The notes under the pieces were generated by a model that saw only the letters and a list, made by a program, of their open reading frames with translations, was not told where the DNA came from and searched no databases. A stretch of DNA of 64,000 bases from Corylus avellana (lineage: Eukaryota > Streptophyta > Magnoliopsida > Fagales > Betulaceae), in contig NC_081542.1 of the NCBI RefSeq assembly GCF_901000735.1, positions 41,750,375 through 41,814,374 on the forward strand, in the 5' to 3' direction. This document shows positions 47,801 to 60,408 of this stretch, piece by piece; positions within the stretch are counted from its first letter, which is position 1, and each line of letters starts with the position of its first letter. The position numbers were made by a program, and so were the translations under genes.

Positions 47801-50800
47801 GTTGTATTTATTTTGTAGAAACTAAAACAATCAAAAGTATCAGAAAAGAGAGAAGTAATGCACTTACAATTTTTCTAGGCTAGCTATTGTTCCAAGTGAG
47901 GAGGGAATGACCCCATGAATGCTGTTCCCACTCAAGTTTCTGTCAATGCACAAGCCAAACAAAATATAAGAGATATACAAGAGCTACAAACACATTTTGC
48001 ATCATTATAGATTTGATTCTCTAAGTGTCATTCTATTGTAGAGTTTAGGAATGGCAAAAATTTGACTAACAATCTAAGTGAGGACATAACAGGGACCATT
48101 TCACAAAAACATGCTGCTAATCTGTCCTTCGACCAAATGTTAAAATGACAAACAAATGCAGCTTCACGTTTCCAATTCTATCATTTAAACTAAAGGATGT
48201 CATCTTTTAGAAACTTACATGCTCTTCAGATGATGCAGTCTGGATATGTCATCAGGCAAGAAACCCCTCAGACCTTGGTTGTCAAGACCACTGATCAGGC
48301 AGAGTTAAGACACTAATCACTAAACACATACTATATAAAAATAGAAGCATCTAGGCATCTTAAAATCTTAAACATCAGATGAGTCAACTCTATGGCCACA
48401 TGTAATGAAGATATTCGATTCTAGAAAATGCAATATACTTTGGGTGTATACATGTGCACGTGCATGTAAGTGGGAAAGCATGATCCTGAATCTGCCATGT
48501 ATTTTTACCACTGAAGTTACTTGTTTATGTGACAAATTAGATTTTGTTTTTGTCGATTGGAATTTGAACTTAGAGGGCCAAAAAAGAGTGCCAAAATCCA
48601 GGTTAGTTGCATGCAGAAAATATATAGAATAACCAAAAAGTAAAAGGTACAGATTGTGTTTATTTTTTATTTTTTGAAAAACAACTCAAGTAATTTAAGC
48701 GTTCCAATGACTCCAATCCATCCATTAGAGCTAATTATTGAGGTACGACATACTATTAATTACCAAAACCTGAATGCATATGACTTAAAGCAGAATGCCA
48801 AAAAGGAAAAACTTTATAATTTAATAAACGTAGAAGCCTACTTCGACGAAAGTAGGGATAGCCTTTCCTAGTCTGGTACTTTTGAAACATATGCTATTTC
48901 CATGAGAGCATCAAGAGTAAATTTGGTGAATTGTGAGACACATTTAACAAATATGAAAGGCAACATTCAGAAGGAAATAAAATATGGATCAGACAATTTC
49001 TTTGAATAGTTGAAAATTAAAAGGGAAAATTGTACATCATAGAAAGGTAGTGAATTTTTTTCTTTTTTTCACCAGAACATTAAGAATCATAGAAATCAAT
49101 TCTTCATTCTGGTGTTCAGCCGTATGTTATCAAGAGCATATAAACTGATTTGATATTTGATCTTAAGTATCAATGTTGACAGTTTGGTCAGAGATAGAGT
49201 AGCAAAACGGTAAACAATTTGGGACTAGTGTAGAAAGCTTTTGATGGGATGGCTAATCCAAATCAAAGGAACACAGTTCCAATAGCAGAACCAAGAACCC
49301 TTAGTTGTATGGATCTCAGGTTGGCAACTGTGGGGGAAATAAAGCTTACTGTCAAAGAGGTTTGAAGGACAATAGTGTTATAAGCCTTCTAGGAAATTTG
49401 AGCATTTGCAATGGGTATGTTTTCCTGGAAGGACATAGGGTAGCTGTTGCATTGGCTCAGTCATTCTTACACAATTTTGAAAGTTGGTGGCTGGTAGTTT
49501 TCCAGTTCAAACAAGTAAGAAGACAAATAATATGACATTGCATAGGAGGCAACCACTAGGCTCAGACAACTAAAAGTGAAAAAGACATTGAATTTGAGGC
49601 ATAGATTAAGAAAGTACAGTCCATCGATGACCCATTTGTTGCCAGTACTGTTAAATTGGCAATCTGCCCCGCTCCATGGGTGTTGTTGGGGAACACATGG
49701 ATCACCATTCCATCCAAGCCGAAGAGGAAGCCCCAACGCTTTCTTCAATGTTTGCAGAGCGGTAACTAGAATAGAATAAGGATAATCAAATTAGTGACAA
49801 CCTATATATGCTCCAACTTCCAAAAACTACATTCTTTAAGTAAGCACATAAACAATCTCCCATGCTATCTCTTTCCAACTACATCAAGAAGTTTGTAAAG
49901 TTGATCAATATTCAGTTACTATTACAAAGCAAAGACATCATTAAGTGATATTAGACAAGAATATCTGAAAATTGGGTTCCTAACACTTGATAACGCCATC
50001 TAAGACTCATAAACACCAGCACAACACTAGATAGAAACCCTATCAATACCCTAGAACATCTTGATCAACATGTGACCCATACAAAGCATTTTGGAACACA
50101 TACTTTAGGATAATAAGATAAAATATAACTCCAAAAGCACCGAAACAGACTCATTTTTTTCATAGTGACAGTAATATCCTTAGGTTTATAAGATCAAGAA
50201 GGAAATCTTTAGTAAGGCTCCCTTTTTGCCTTGTCAAAGTATATTATTCTATTGGATCTGAATCAGGAATTCACTCTCCTTTGGTAAGGGGTACAAGATT
50301 TTTTCTCTGCATATTTAATTTTTAGCCTCTTCCTACAATTTTATTCCTCACATAAATGGTCAAGACTTTTATTCTACCAAAATCCTTGAGCAAACCAATG
50401 ACATACAAAAACACAATTTAGTCATTGCTTAACTTTGATCAAGGGTTGAAAAGGAGACGATGAACAAAAGAGGATTGAATGGTCAAGTGTAAAGCTGAAT
50501 GGATAATAAATGAAAATGAGAGAAAAAAACTAAGCATGCTTGCCTTTTAATTTCTAACTTCATTAGTCATTAATTTCCCTCCAGCAGTCTAGCACTGGAT
50601 GTTCTGAGGAATGAATTATTATTTTTTTGATAAGTAAAGGGGAGGAGGAGGAATGAAATATTATCACAAGGTCCAATGTTGAATCACATTATGAAGATCT
50701 CAGGGTAACAAAGAGTTGTTTCACGGATTGACAGCCTATAGTAAGGATTATGCATGATTAAGAAGCAGGCATGGCACTCTCATGGCCTTCATCATCATGG

Positions 50801-53800
50801 TTTAACATTATAGGTCACATGTTAAACAACATTATCAAGACCAGATCTCAAGGGGCTAAAGATATTCCCTGGGTTGACAGCTTCAAACAAGTACCATGGA
50901 CACCAAAGAAGCCAGCCACAGGTCTATAAATTTCTTTGTCATTTTGGCTTAACATTGACCGGGGTTGTAGTACCTCTCAGAGATAGCACAAAGTTACTTT
51001 GCAGGCATTGATTTGGTCCACCAATAAGTCTTCCGCACAAGGTAGGGTGGCTGTTTGCCACTAAAGGACATAAACTTCTTGGTAGTTTTCAAAAGCCTTA
51101 CTGGCTTTCAAAGGCACAAACATTTCTTTTACGAGTGGATTTTTTTTTTTTGGTGTGGTTTATAGTATTTAGAAGAACTTTTGTGGCATCACCGAGGAAA
51201 CATAATATTTTGCCAGTTTTGGAGACTGACCAACACTTTTGACTTGAATTTGGCAGCATATATTTTCTCCAACCTTGCAGGGTGATAGACAAATTTCGAT
51301 TGCTACTAATTTAGTTAGAAAACCTAAAATTTAGTTATAGACAAATGCATGCAACAACAACTAACTATTCTAATCACTAAAAAGTTGAGTGTGCTCAAAC
51401 ATGCTAGGTAAAGATAAGACCTATACATGTGGTCCCCCAAACCGCCTGGATCCCATGAGTGAATAGAAATATGATACAATACATAAAGGATCAAATGTCA
51501 AGTTGCTAAATTATAAGATTTACCATGGATTTCGTCTTTTGATGCAACATAAATGATTGAATTTATGAAAAGATTTCAACAGCTAAATATATGCAGGTTC
51601 TTGACCCTTTTTCACTAAACTAGAGTCAGCATTCAAAAATAACATACCAACACAATACCATAGCATTATGAAATGATACATACATATATAGGTTGCTCTC
51701 TACTTGTAGGCATGCAAATATTTATATTTACATATGCACACAAACGTATTTAGTAGGCCTCATTCCAGCATTAGATTGGTAAATTAGAAACAAACAAATT
51801 TTACGATAATAATAAAAACAATTTGGTGGCATGTATACCTTCTTCTAGCGAGGTTTTGGATTCTGCTGCAATAACCTCAAAGACCTCAATAGCATTGATA
51901 GTGGCAAGACTGCCTTCTTTAGGATGCAACGTTATTGTCAAAGTCCTTCCGTTAATAACAACAGTTGTGTTAAGAACAAGAGCCGTATAACGATCCCCAG
52001 TCATTTTGATAATGTCTACACCTTTAAATTCTACATTGCCATTTATCAGGATGTCAAATACCCTTTGCCCTACATCAGTGATTGAAGAAATAATCTCAGC
52101 AAAGTGCAACCAAATCGAGTAGTTTCTATTGGGCTCCACATCCATTGTATATGTTAAATCAGGCTGAGTACTGGTACTAATAAGTGCTGACTGGTAAAGA
52201 CCTTCTGGATAAAAGTTTGGCGAAATTGAAGCTTGCTTAATGCTACTTTCAGTAGCTCTTGGTGTGTCAGAATTCTGACCGAACGTTGGTATTGCTTGCC
52301 AAAATCTATCCCCACCCCAATGATCACCATTATAATCTACATCAAACTTTGACTGTCCAGTACCACAACTCAATCTTTTGGCTGTTCTAAGGATTGTTCC
52401 TTGACTCCACATTGAACCAAAATAGTATGCCATATCATCGACTTGAAGAATTTCAATTGAAAGAATTGCTGGATCTCCATGACCAGTACTATGGAAGCAA
52501 ATAGAGGCAGTGTGATCTTGAAGAAACACAAGGGCTTCTGCAAATGCTTGGTCATCATGGCTGCTCCAACCTGACTGCAAAGAACATATCTGAGTGCCTT
52601 CGACAGAAATATCAAATAGAGGTTCGTTGTCAAAATTAGGTTGTGCAACCAATCCAAAGAACACCCTAACAGAATAGTGTCCCTTCGGCACATTATTAAT
52701 GTTGTAGCAATTTTCAGGACCTTCAGATAATGGAAAATAGCGAAGTGACTTAAGAGGAGGAGTGATGTAGCTTGTAAGTGTTGCATTAGTGGGAACTCCT
52801 CCTGTATATGCAAAATCCTTATACCAAAGTGTATTTGTTTTCGGCGTATGAACATCTTCACGAGCGCCACAGCTTATGCGCATGACAAATGGCGCTGCAA
52901 TGAGAGGAAATATTCCATAAGTTCAAACACCAATGTTAAAATCAAGAAGAGGACAAGTGACTAAAGCACAATAACTAATGATAAATCTCAAACCCTTAAA
53001 TATATGCTACTAGTCATGGTCGTTCATAATACTGAAAATCAACAAAAAAAAAAAAGAAAAAATTATTAATCATGCAAAAAGATTGTTAAATCATTTGTTA
53101 TCCCAAAAGATGATGCGAATAAGAAAGGTAAAGTTAATCATTTATATTAAATATTTAACAAAGATGATCCATTCTCATACTTAACATGCAGGTGACATGT
53201 AGCTAATTGATGTGAAATGCAAATGCCACTTCATTCAAAATCTTAAGAAGCAACCAGTAATACTGTATAGGCTGCAGCTATAGAATCAGCAGCATACAAA
53301 CATGCCTGTGCATATATATACACACTTCAGTAACTCACTCATCAACTCTCAGTTTTGTTGCAAAAAATAAAAAATAAAAACTTCGGATTTTTTTCATAGT
53401 TTCTTTTTGTGTCCAGATTTGGAAATTCAAGTCAATAGCCAAATACTAGTACAAGGCGCAGCTAAGCCAAGTCTTGCTTTCTGATATCCAAAAATAGTGA
53501 AAATTCCTCACACATTCAGAATCTTGACTCCCTTCTTTTACAGCGAATTTCACAGCAACCAAACGAATTCAAACTGATTTTTTTTTTTTTTTTTTTTTAA
53601 AAAAAACATACTTATATCCCTCTCTGCTCTCATACATCATTTGAATCACTTACGAACATGAACGCTAGCAAATAAAGCACAAAAAGAAGATCTATCTCGA
53701 ACCAAACTCCAAAGCAACCAAAAAAAAAAAAAAACTTAGGGGCGTTGATTCTTCATCAAGACCTTTAAAACTCAATTTTCACTAAACAAATCAAAATGCG

Positions 53801-53992
53801 AGCATAATTCACTTCCAATTACCCTAATTCAAATCCTTTAGCATTCCAAAACTCTAATTTTCCAAGAAATTGAGTAACAGATAAAGAGAAAGGTGGAAGC
53901 TCACCATTTCGAGCAGAAGACAAATAGAAAGCTGAGCAGAAAATGAACAGCCATAGCAGATGAAATCTGAACACCATAGCTCCGAAATGCAT
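44871..53992 (-). CDS. RLP4: RLP4-type receptor-like protein (malectin-like + LRR), nine exons
   Basis: Exons in transcript order: 53992-53905, 52894-51839, 49765-49618, 48290-48219, 47939-47868, 45814-45743, 45666-45589, 45407-45226, 44992-44871. All introns are GT..AG. Total 1890 bp: 629 aa plus TGA, close to Arabidopsis RLP4. Signal peptide at residues 1-27 (HLLWLFIFCSAFYLSSA). Malectin-like (di-glucose-binding) domain about 30-375, starting MRISCGAREDVHTP. WNGDPC linker about 403. LRRs in three 72-bp exons plus one 78-bp exon (430-528), the usual repeat-per-exon plan. Membrane span about 555-576 followed by WWKRR. Then a tail of about 50 residues with REAPYAKARTH and ending ENGPSLLS; no kinase. 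The family acts at the plasma membrane in cell-wall sensing; in Arabidopsis RLP4 has been linked to cell edges. Introns carry transposons, but no coding break is seen. Confidence 0.94.
46478..46789 (+). mobile_element. Relic LTR in an RLP4 intron
   Basis: It starts TGTTAAGAGTC and ends CCCGCATCA. An AATAAA signal lies at about 46608-46613, then a 120-base pyrimidine-rich tract, then AAACTTGGTGC, which may be a degraded primer-binding site. Layout and length (about 312 bp) fit a copia LTR. No target duplication or second LTR. Confidence 0.45.
47075..47697. mobile_element. Foldback MITE (Mutator-type), 623 bp, in an RLP4 intron
   Basis: A perfect 9-bp target duplication TTTATCATA (47066-47074 and 47698-47706) flanks an element starting GGGTTAAATAC and ending GTATTTAACCC. 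The inverted arms run about 190 bp, including GACCAAATTAGTCAT / ATGACTAATTTGGTC and GTTGACTTAACGG / CCGTTAAGTCAAC. The centre (47298-47478) is a GC-rich set of GGGGGTGG..CCACCCCC blocks. It encodes no protein. The 9-bp duplication with long terminal repeats indicates the Mutator superfamily. It sits in the intron between the 47868 and 45814 exons and does not touch a splice site. Confidence 0.9.
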
Positions 53993-54045
53993 TTCCTCTC
54001 TCTACTCTCACAGTCTATCTCCTCCTTTTTTAGCTTCCCTGCTTT

Positions 54046-54048
<3 letters not shown>

Positions 54049-54083
<35 letters not shown>
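54049..54083. repeat. (GA)n microsatellite in RLP4 leader/promoter
   Basis: 35 bp of GA, read as (TC)n on the RLP4 strand, starting 57 bp upstream of its ATG. Pyrimidine-rich leaders are common in plant genes. Confidence 0.95.
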
Positions 54084-54085
<2 letters not shown>

Positions 54086-54987
54086 TGTATGTGCGCCGGG
54101 ACGTGAATGCACTACTAGTTTAAAGTTGGAAATTGTCCCCCTGTGTTTCTTCCATTTGTTGACTCGTGAATGAGAAGATATTTAATGTACTGGTGAGCTT
54201 TATGAAGGTTGATGGATTTTTAATCACCGGTGCAGGTTTCTCATTTAAGTCTCTGAACCTGATTAATAGCATTGTAACTCAAGTCCACGTCAGTCTCGTT
54301 ACCTGTTTGATTGCACGGCTGGTTGAATAGTGGGATCAGCTGTTTACTAATTTAAAAGGTTATTAGGGAGGTTGCAGGGTAGGACGAGAGTACCTGACAT
54401 GTACAGTGACATTTTAGGCCTTGTTTGGTTAGTAGTTACTATTCTCAAGTATTTTATTGCTATTTCCACGTAAGAAAATGCCTTTGGTTGTTTCGAGACA
54501 AAAGCCACGTGACAAGGAGGACGGGGAAGGTTCACGGAGTAGACCGTAGAAACCTGTCTTATTTTATTCGTAAATCGGACGGTCCAGGATAGTAGTAAAA
54601 TTCAGATGATCTGACTTAGGGGGCTTTTGACCTTTGACTTCATTAGAGCTTGGTTTAGTGCGCAATCATCGGACCGAATCATCCGCCAAAGCAGCATGCT
54701 TGAAAACGGGGCAATTGGAATGTAGGCTGCGACTGAAAATGGATTGGGTTGGTTTCAGACAAGACCAAGGTGTAAAACTAATCCCACTCAGGGGAAAAGC
54801 TTGGGTTGGTAAATTATAATAGATAATCAGCATTAGTTAGCGAGCCAACTAATTTCAACAAGACAGATTTTGACAGATTTTGCAAACATTATATGCGGAT
54901 TAACTTTTAACTTTTAAATAGTTTTGTTTTCCTTTTCTGTTTGTGTTTCTGGTTTTAACCAAATAGTTGTTTTCCAATTAACTATTA
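54084..54987. other. RLP4 upstream region
   Basis: Includes the RLP4 promoter (to the right of 54083 on the - strand). No ORF of note. Confidence 0.4.
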
Positions 54988-55379
54988 GAGGTAATTTTAC
55001 TTAAAACTTCTAAACTTTTACTCGATTTGATAAATTTTTTTAAGCTTCAAATTTTTTTTAATTTAGTCCATAAACTTTCAATTGCTCTCAATTTGAACCC
55101 TTTCGTCAAATTTAACCGTTAGAAATACAAAAAGAAGACTAAAATATTCATGATTTTTTTTAAAAAAATAAAATAAAAAAAAGTTTTGGAATTAAGGATA
55201 AAATTTAAATTTTATTAAAAATTCAGGAGTATAAACGTCATTTAAGGTTTAAAATCTAACGGAGTGATCCAAATTTATTGCAATTGAAAGTTCATGGAAC
55301 TAAATTTAGAGATTTTGAAGTTTTGATGAGAGTTTGTCAAATCGGGTGGAAGTTCAAGAATTTTCAGTGAAATTACCCC
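54988..55379. mobile_element. Foldback MITE (Mutator-like), about 392 bp
   Basis: The left arm GAGGTAATTTTACTTAAAAC pairs with the reverse complement of the right arm GGGGTAATTTCACTGAAAAT, continuing through CGATTTGA. Flanks TAACTATTA / TAAAAATTA match at 7 of 9. Same subfamily as 35557-35971. Confidence 0.65.
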
Positions 55380-55500
55380 TAAAAATTAACCCTTATACTT
55401 CATGGTCTTTTGGCCATATTTTTAAATGGTTTGAGATCCCGTACAATAGTTTTAACTCTCTTTTCAGATTTTAAATGATTTGAGATCGCGTACTAGTAGA

Positions 55501-55660
55501 ACAAGATTTCAAATAAACTCCAATCCTAATTTAAAATAATATAATATTAATGAATTGAAAATTGGATAACACTTAAAATAACAAGATTCCAAATAAAGTC
55601 TAATCCTAATTTAAAATAATATAATCTTAATGAATTGGAATTCTATTCAAACTTAACTTA
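55501..55660. repeat. Tandem duplication, period 80 bp
   Basis: Two copies beginning ACAAGATTTC (55501) and ACAAGATTCC (55581), sharing CAAATAAA, AATCCTAATTTAAAATAATA and TTAATGAATTG. A shorter repeat (TTTTAAATGxTTTGAGATC) lies just before it at about 55419 and 55470. Confidence 0.75.
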
Positions 55661-57391
55661 TCTCCCTCTAATCTTATCTTTTATTTGAGTCCAATCCGCA
55701 AGAAAAAAATTTCAAAATCAAGAAGGAAGGGTCATGGGCCCATGGCCCACACCCCCGATTCGATTCCTCCATATATGATACATCGACCAATCACCAAACT
55801 AGTCTACGAAGACTCTCATGTGAGTCTCAAACTCAAAACCATTAATTTCAAGACCAACTCCTTGGAAAGTAGCTATCACGTGGTGGCAAGAAATAAATAG
55901 TCTAAATTCGTCAATGTGATTTGAAATTTTGAAGGAACTATTGGGATAGGATATTTTTCAAATAATATTTAATTAGTTATATTGAAAGGGTATTTATGTC
56001 TTTTTTATTTTTTTGAGGAGACAAAAATATCTTTCTAATCGAAGGAATTAGATATTATCCAGATTATCATAATTTGAGACTATTGAGCTATGTCAAGCAT
56101 TCTATGTCATAATTTTATTACATGGTATAATATGGAGAGAGATTTTTAGTCATTTTTTGTTTGCTTGAGTTATTAGTAATTTAAACCCTAACCGTAAGAG
56201 AGGTTATATAAGATTCATTTGCACAAATCAATTTTTTACTCTCTAGCGACTTATCCGAATAGGTATGTTTTATAGATATTCTCTCAAAATTACTGCCTGA
56301 ATTACTAACAATTGGAATAATAAAATTATTAAGATCGGTACAATGCATGGTTGGAGCGTGTGAGTGAAATTGCGAATATTGCTATTTTTACACATTTGGT
56401 TGTATAGTGTTTACAGAGTCTTATACTTATTTTAATTTTGAGATGAAGTGTGTATTTAATGATTGTCATTCAACATAGTGGATAGATGTGAAAGTTGATG
56501 CATATTTTTTTCAATAAAGTTATCTAAGACAGTATAATGTAACATTGTTTAATGATATATTTATTTGTTTGTTACTATCATGCCCCCTCTGTTAAGCTTA
56601 AAGACAATCTTGTTTTTTTGTTTTTTTTTGTTTTTTTTTTTTTTAAGGATTCATAATAGAAACAATTTTGGCAGCTAGATAGTTGGGTCTACATGATTAA
56701 TTAATTAATTAAACATGCATTGATTTTAAAATGTATGATTTGAAAATGCAATTTTTAAAAATGCAGTTAAGAATTTACCAAAATTACGGGTTGCGATTTG
56801 AAATCACAGATTTTCTGTGTTTCAAATCGAGATTTTTTTGAAAGTGCAATCCAAACGAGTTCATTTGTTACGATTTGATTTAAAACCATACCTTTTTATC
56901 TATAAAATCACAACCATAAACGTACCCTTAATCATAAATGTACACTTTTTTGATTTGATGTATCATTGTATTGCAGCCATCATGGATATGACTGGTTTTT
57001 TTCTTGTTTGGTCTGAAACTCCTAGAATAATTTTGAGTTCCAAACATATATTTACCAGAATAAAAAGTGTGCAGTTGTTGTTCAGCCCATTGTTTGGCCC
57101 ACTTCTAGTATATCTCATGATTATGCCTGTCGACAAATAGGCCTCTCTTCTGCAGATTGGATGCCAAGAAAGACTGGCCTGTTTGGTAATTATTTCTTTT
57201 CATTTTCTGTTTGCGTTTTTGAAGGCAAGCAGAAAAATGATGTCTTGCCAAACAAGGCCCCATATCTCATCAGTTGTTGGCAGCCACATTAATGAGAACT
57301 AGCCTCATTCATGCAAAGAGGCGTTTGTATAACTTTCCCTTTCTCTTTCCTTAGGAATCCTATTCACATTTTTTTAAAAAAAATATTAAAA
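55661..57391. other. Intergenic DNA with MITE-like sequence
   Basis: 56730-56930 resembles the 36063 MITE (paired AAAATGCA / TGCATTTT-type blocks, CGATTTGAAATC) but no ends could be fixed. 57122-57176 is a copy of sequence at 58705-58770. Confidence 0.35.
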
Positions 57392-57872
57392 AAAAAAAAA
57401 AAAAAAAACTTCACTTTGAACTCACCATCCATTTTGACATGCCCCCAAACTTTAATATATCTCAATTTGAATCCCTAAACTTTCAATTGCAGTTAATTTA
57501 AATCTCTTCCGTCAGATTTTAGTTAAGAGTTAGACAATAACGTTTATACCATTAACTTTTTTATAAAATTTCAAATTTACCCTTAATTTCAAATTAAAAA
57601 TTAAAAAAAATATATATTTTTTAAAAAAAAATCATAAGGTGACCAACGGTTGAGCCACATTGTGACCATTTTTTTCAATTTTTTCTTTTTTAATAAAAAA
57701 AAAAATTTAAGATTAATTTTGTCTTTTTAAGGGTTTTAATGGCAAAAATTGACGGAGGTGTTCAAATTAATTGCAATTAAAAATTTCAGGGTTCAAATTG
57801 AGAGATTTTGAAGTTTGGGAGCATATCAAAACAGGTAGTAATTCATGGATCCAAAATAAAGTTTTCGAAAAA
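57392..57872. mobile_element. Foldback MITE of the AACTTTCAATT subfamily
   Basis: The left arm (CCCCAAACTTTAATATATCTC, about 57443) pairs with the right arm near 57800 (GAGATTTTGAAGTTTGGGAG), with the TTTCAATTGCA / TGCAATTAAAAA region paired further in. The ends fall in A/T runs, so the limits and target duplication are not resolved. Confidence 0.55.
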
Positions 57873-58289
57873 AAAAAAAAAAATCTAAACAATTTTTTTT
57901 TTTTTTTTTTACTTTTTAATACTATTCAAATAAAAAAAATCACTACAAAACAATTTTTTTTTTCACTTTTCTATATTAAACATTATTCTCTTCTTTCCTT
58001 TTTCTTTTTTGCATAAATCATAAACAGTAACAAAAAAGAGGAGGGGGTTAATTAACAAACAAGGCAGCATACAATTAATGTGTATTGCTAGATTACCTGC
58101 AAGTAAATGATGTACATCTTTTTGAGATATATTTTGTTTTTTTTTCAGTTCTTTTTTAAAGAGTAGAAGCACCTTTAATGTGTTAGTTTGATGCCCATAA
58201 TCATTAGTCAGAATAATCTTTCCAAATATAAGATAAGAAAAATTATTTCCATCCTAACCTAAAATTAAAATGCTCTCAGTTTGTAGGTT

Positions 58290-58525
58290 GCAGCTAAGCT
58301 AAGTCTTGCTTTCTTATATCCAAAAATACTGAAAATTCCTTACACATTCAGAATCTTGAATCCCTTTCTTTTACAAGAAATTTCACAGCAACCAAACGTA
58401 TTCTTTACTGAATGATTTTTTCCTTATAATCCAAACAAAAACAGAAAAAAGAAAATGCACATGCATGCATGCATGCATGTCCCTCTCTGCTCTCTAATAC
58501 ATCATTTTCAATCACTTACCGTTTA
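58290..58525. repeat. Second copy of part of RLP4 intron 1
   Basis: Matches 53455-53655 in RLP4 intron 1: shared blocks include CAGCTAAG.CAAGTCTTGCTTTC, TATCCAAAAATA, CACATTCAGAATCTTGA, TTTCACAGCAACCAAACG, CCCTCTCTGCTCTC and CAATCACTTAC. A GCATGCAT run (about 58460-58480) replaces the poly-T/A part of the intron copy. Confidence 0.8.
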
Positions 58526-58654
58526 TATAGATGATTGAAATTTGAAGGTGGAAATTGTTGTTTTCTTTTCAATGTGGGGCGTTCAAGCCAATTATGATCA
58601 ATCGGTGTGGGACAAGCAAAACTCTGGCAGAAGAAATATATTGTTATAGACAAA

Positions 58655-58837
58655 TCAAATATGTGGCAACATTGTTTGGTCCACCAGATCATCTGTCGTG
58701 GTTGAGCTAATTAAGCCTGTCGACAACTCGACAAATAGGCGGGCTTCTGTAGATTGGATGCCAAGAAAGATTAGAACAGAAACTGTAACGAAAGATATAT
58801 ATGCTTCAAAATGCATGCTAAAAAGCTGCGGAGACAA
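58655..58837 (-). other. Small ORF with signal-peptide-like start
   Basis: On the - strand, MHFEAYISFVTVSVLIFLG, then IQSTEA, resembles a secretory signal peptide, followed by about 28 residues without a recognised domain. It may be a small secreted peptide, an isolated first exon, or chance. Part of it is duplicated at 57122-57176. It lies upstream (- sense) of the duplicated RLP4 intron fragment, where a first exon would be, but its sequence does not convincingly match RLP4 exon 1. Confidence 0.25.
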
Positions 58838-59693
58838 GGGGGATCATCAAATATATGCTTGCATAATTCTAGCCTTGTTTTTTGCTTTTTTATAAAGAAA
58901 TTAATTAATTAAAAAAAAAAACCTTTCATGGGAGACCTATGGATGATAGAAGTCTCTTGCTTGCATGCATGGAATGCACGTGGCCCAAAAAATGGGTACT
59001 TTAAAATGAATTTCTACTTTACCAACCTCAATTGTAGTATAGTATCTCATGAACCACAATTACATATGAATCATGCAATTCATGTTAATGTAATAAAATG
59101 ATAACCCTATTAATCATTGAAAACGGTGTACTCACTATATACCTTATCTCTTTTCCATTGATTAAGAGCGGGAAGGATTCCCATGTAATCCTAACCCCCC
59201 TTTTAATTAGGAAAAAAAAAAATGCATATATCATATAGAAATATTAGATATTTATCATATCCCGCAAAATCTATCAATTTTAATTATTCGATTGAGTAAT
59301 GCTAGAAGTTTTCATTATGTTTATTTTTTGTCCCTTAAAAAATGATATAGCTTTAAAATCACTATTGGATTTGTGATAGATGACTTGAATTTTGATTCAA
59401 TGATAATTTTAAAAGTCGTGTTAGTTTTGGAAGGACATGAGAGAGACATGAAAAAAATTTCTAGCATTACTCTTTTCGATTAGACTTGCTCATTTGGGCA
59501 TTGTATTATGGTTTGAGTAATGTTATTCTTAACACTTATTTTATATCGGTTGAACTGACGTATTTTAAGTAACTTTTTATGCTAACCACTTAAAAAAAAA
59601 AAAAAAAAACCTCAAAATAAGCCACTTTAATTGGTGTAAAATGAGTGTAAGGAGTTGCATTACTCTTATTATGTAAATGAAACATTTCATAGT
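58838..59693. other. Intergenic DNA, no gene seen
   Basis: AT-rich with homopolymer runs. Nothing recognised. Confidence 0.4.
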
Positions 59694-60408
59694 TGTTAAT
59701 ACAGTTTCCGGTATGGTGAATTCAGGGGTAAATCTGTAATTTCCTCTGGTGCTTCTGCTTTGATTTGCAAGACAAAAAGAGGCTAAGAGAATGCGTCAGG
59801 GATGTTTCCGACGAATCCTCCGTTGATGGTAAACTTAGCCTTCTCTCTATTGTGGTTATAGAATATGGAAAATGTCGCATACCTTAGGCTTCGTTGTACA
59901 AGCATATTTATAGACTAGGTAACCAGGCGCTAAAGATGGTAACCGGGTTGGGAATCTGGGATCCGAGAGTAACTGGCGGATGGGTTAATAATATGATATT
60001 CTGGTTGTTATCGGCTAATTGTAACTGCCCCAGTGATTGATGTGTATCCCGCGAGTGGCTTGTAACCGTTCTGATGATTAATACACATCCCATTAATGAT
60101 GTCCTGCGTTTTGTGAGCAATAAGTGTGTTGCTCCCGACTATATTGGCTCGGCCATTATCAAAAGCTCGGTAGGAAATTGGTCCCAAGCTACCATTATGT
60201 ATTCCCCATCTGTTGTACCCGTGAGCTATGATCTTCCGAGATATACTCGACAATGATTTTCCGAGGCATTGCGAGTTGTTGGTAAGACCGGCCTCCCTAA
60301 AGGTTCTAGGCTTTTGGCGATATCTGTGCCCGTATCCATGGTTCTTCATGACTTGGGTCCATGGGCTCGAGTCTTGCAAAATATGTGTAACATATGACAA
60401 TTGTGACA
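59694..60408 (-). mobile_element. Probable solo LTR
   Basis: About 715 bp of GC-richer sequence with TG...CA ends on the - strand (starts TGTCACAATTGTC, ends CTGTATTAACA). TATAAATATGC (- strand, about 59913-59923) is a good LTR TATA box, followed by the CT/purine-rich sequence usual for an R-U5 region. No pol remnant or second copy is adjacent, and no 5-bp target duplication was found, so the limits are approximate. Confidence 0.5.
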
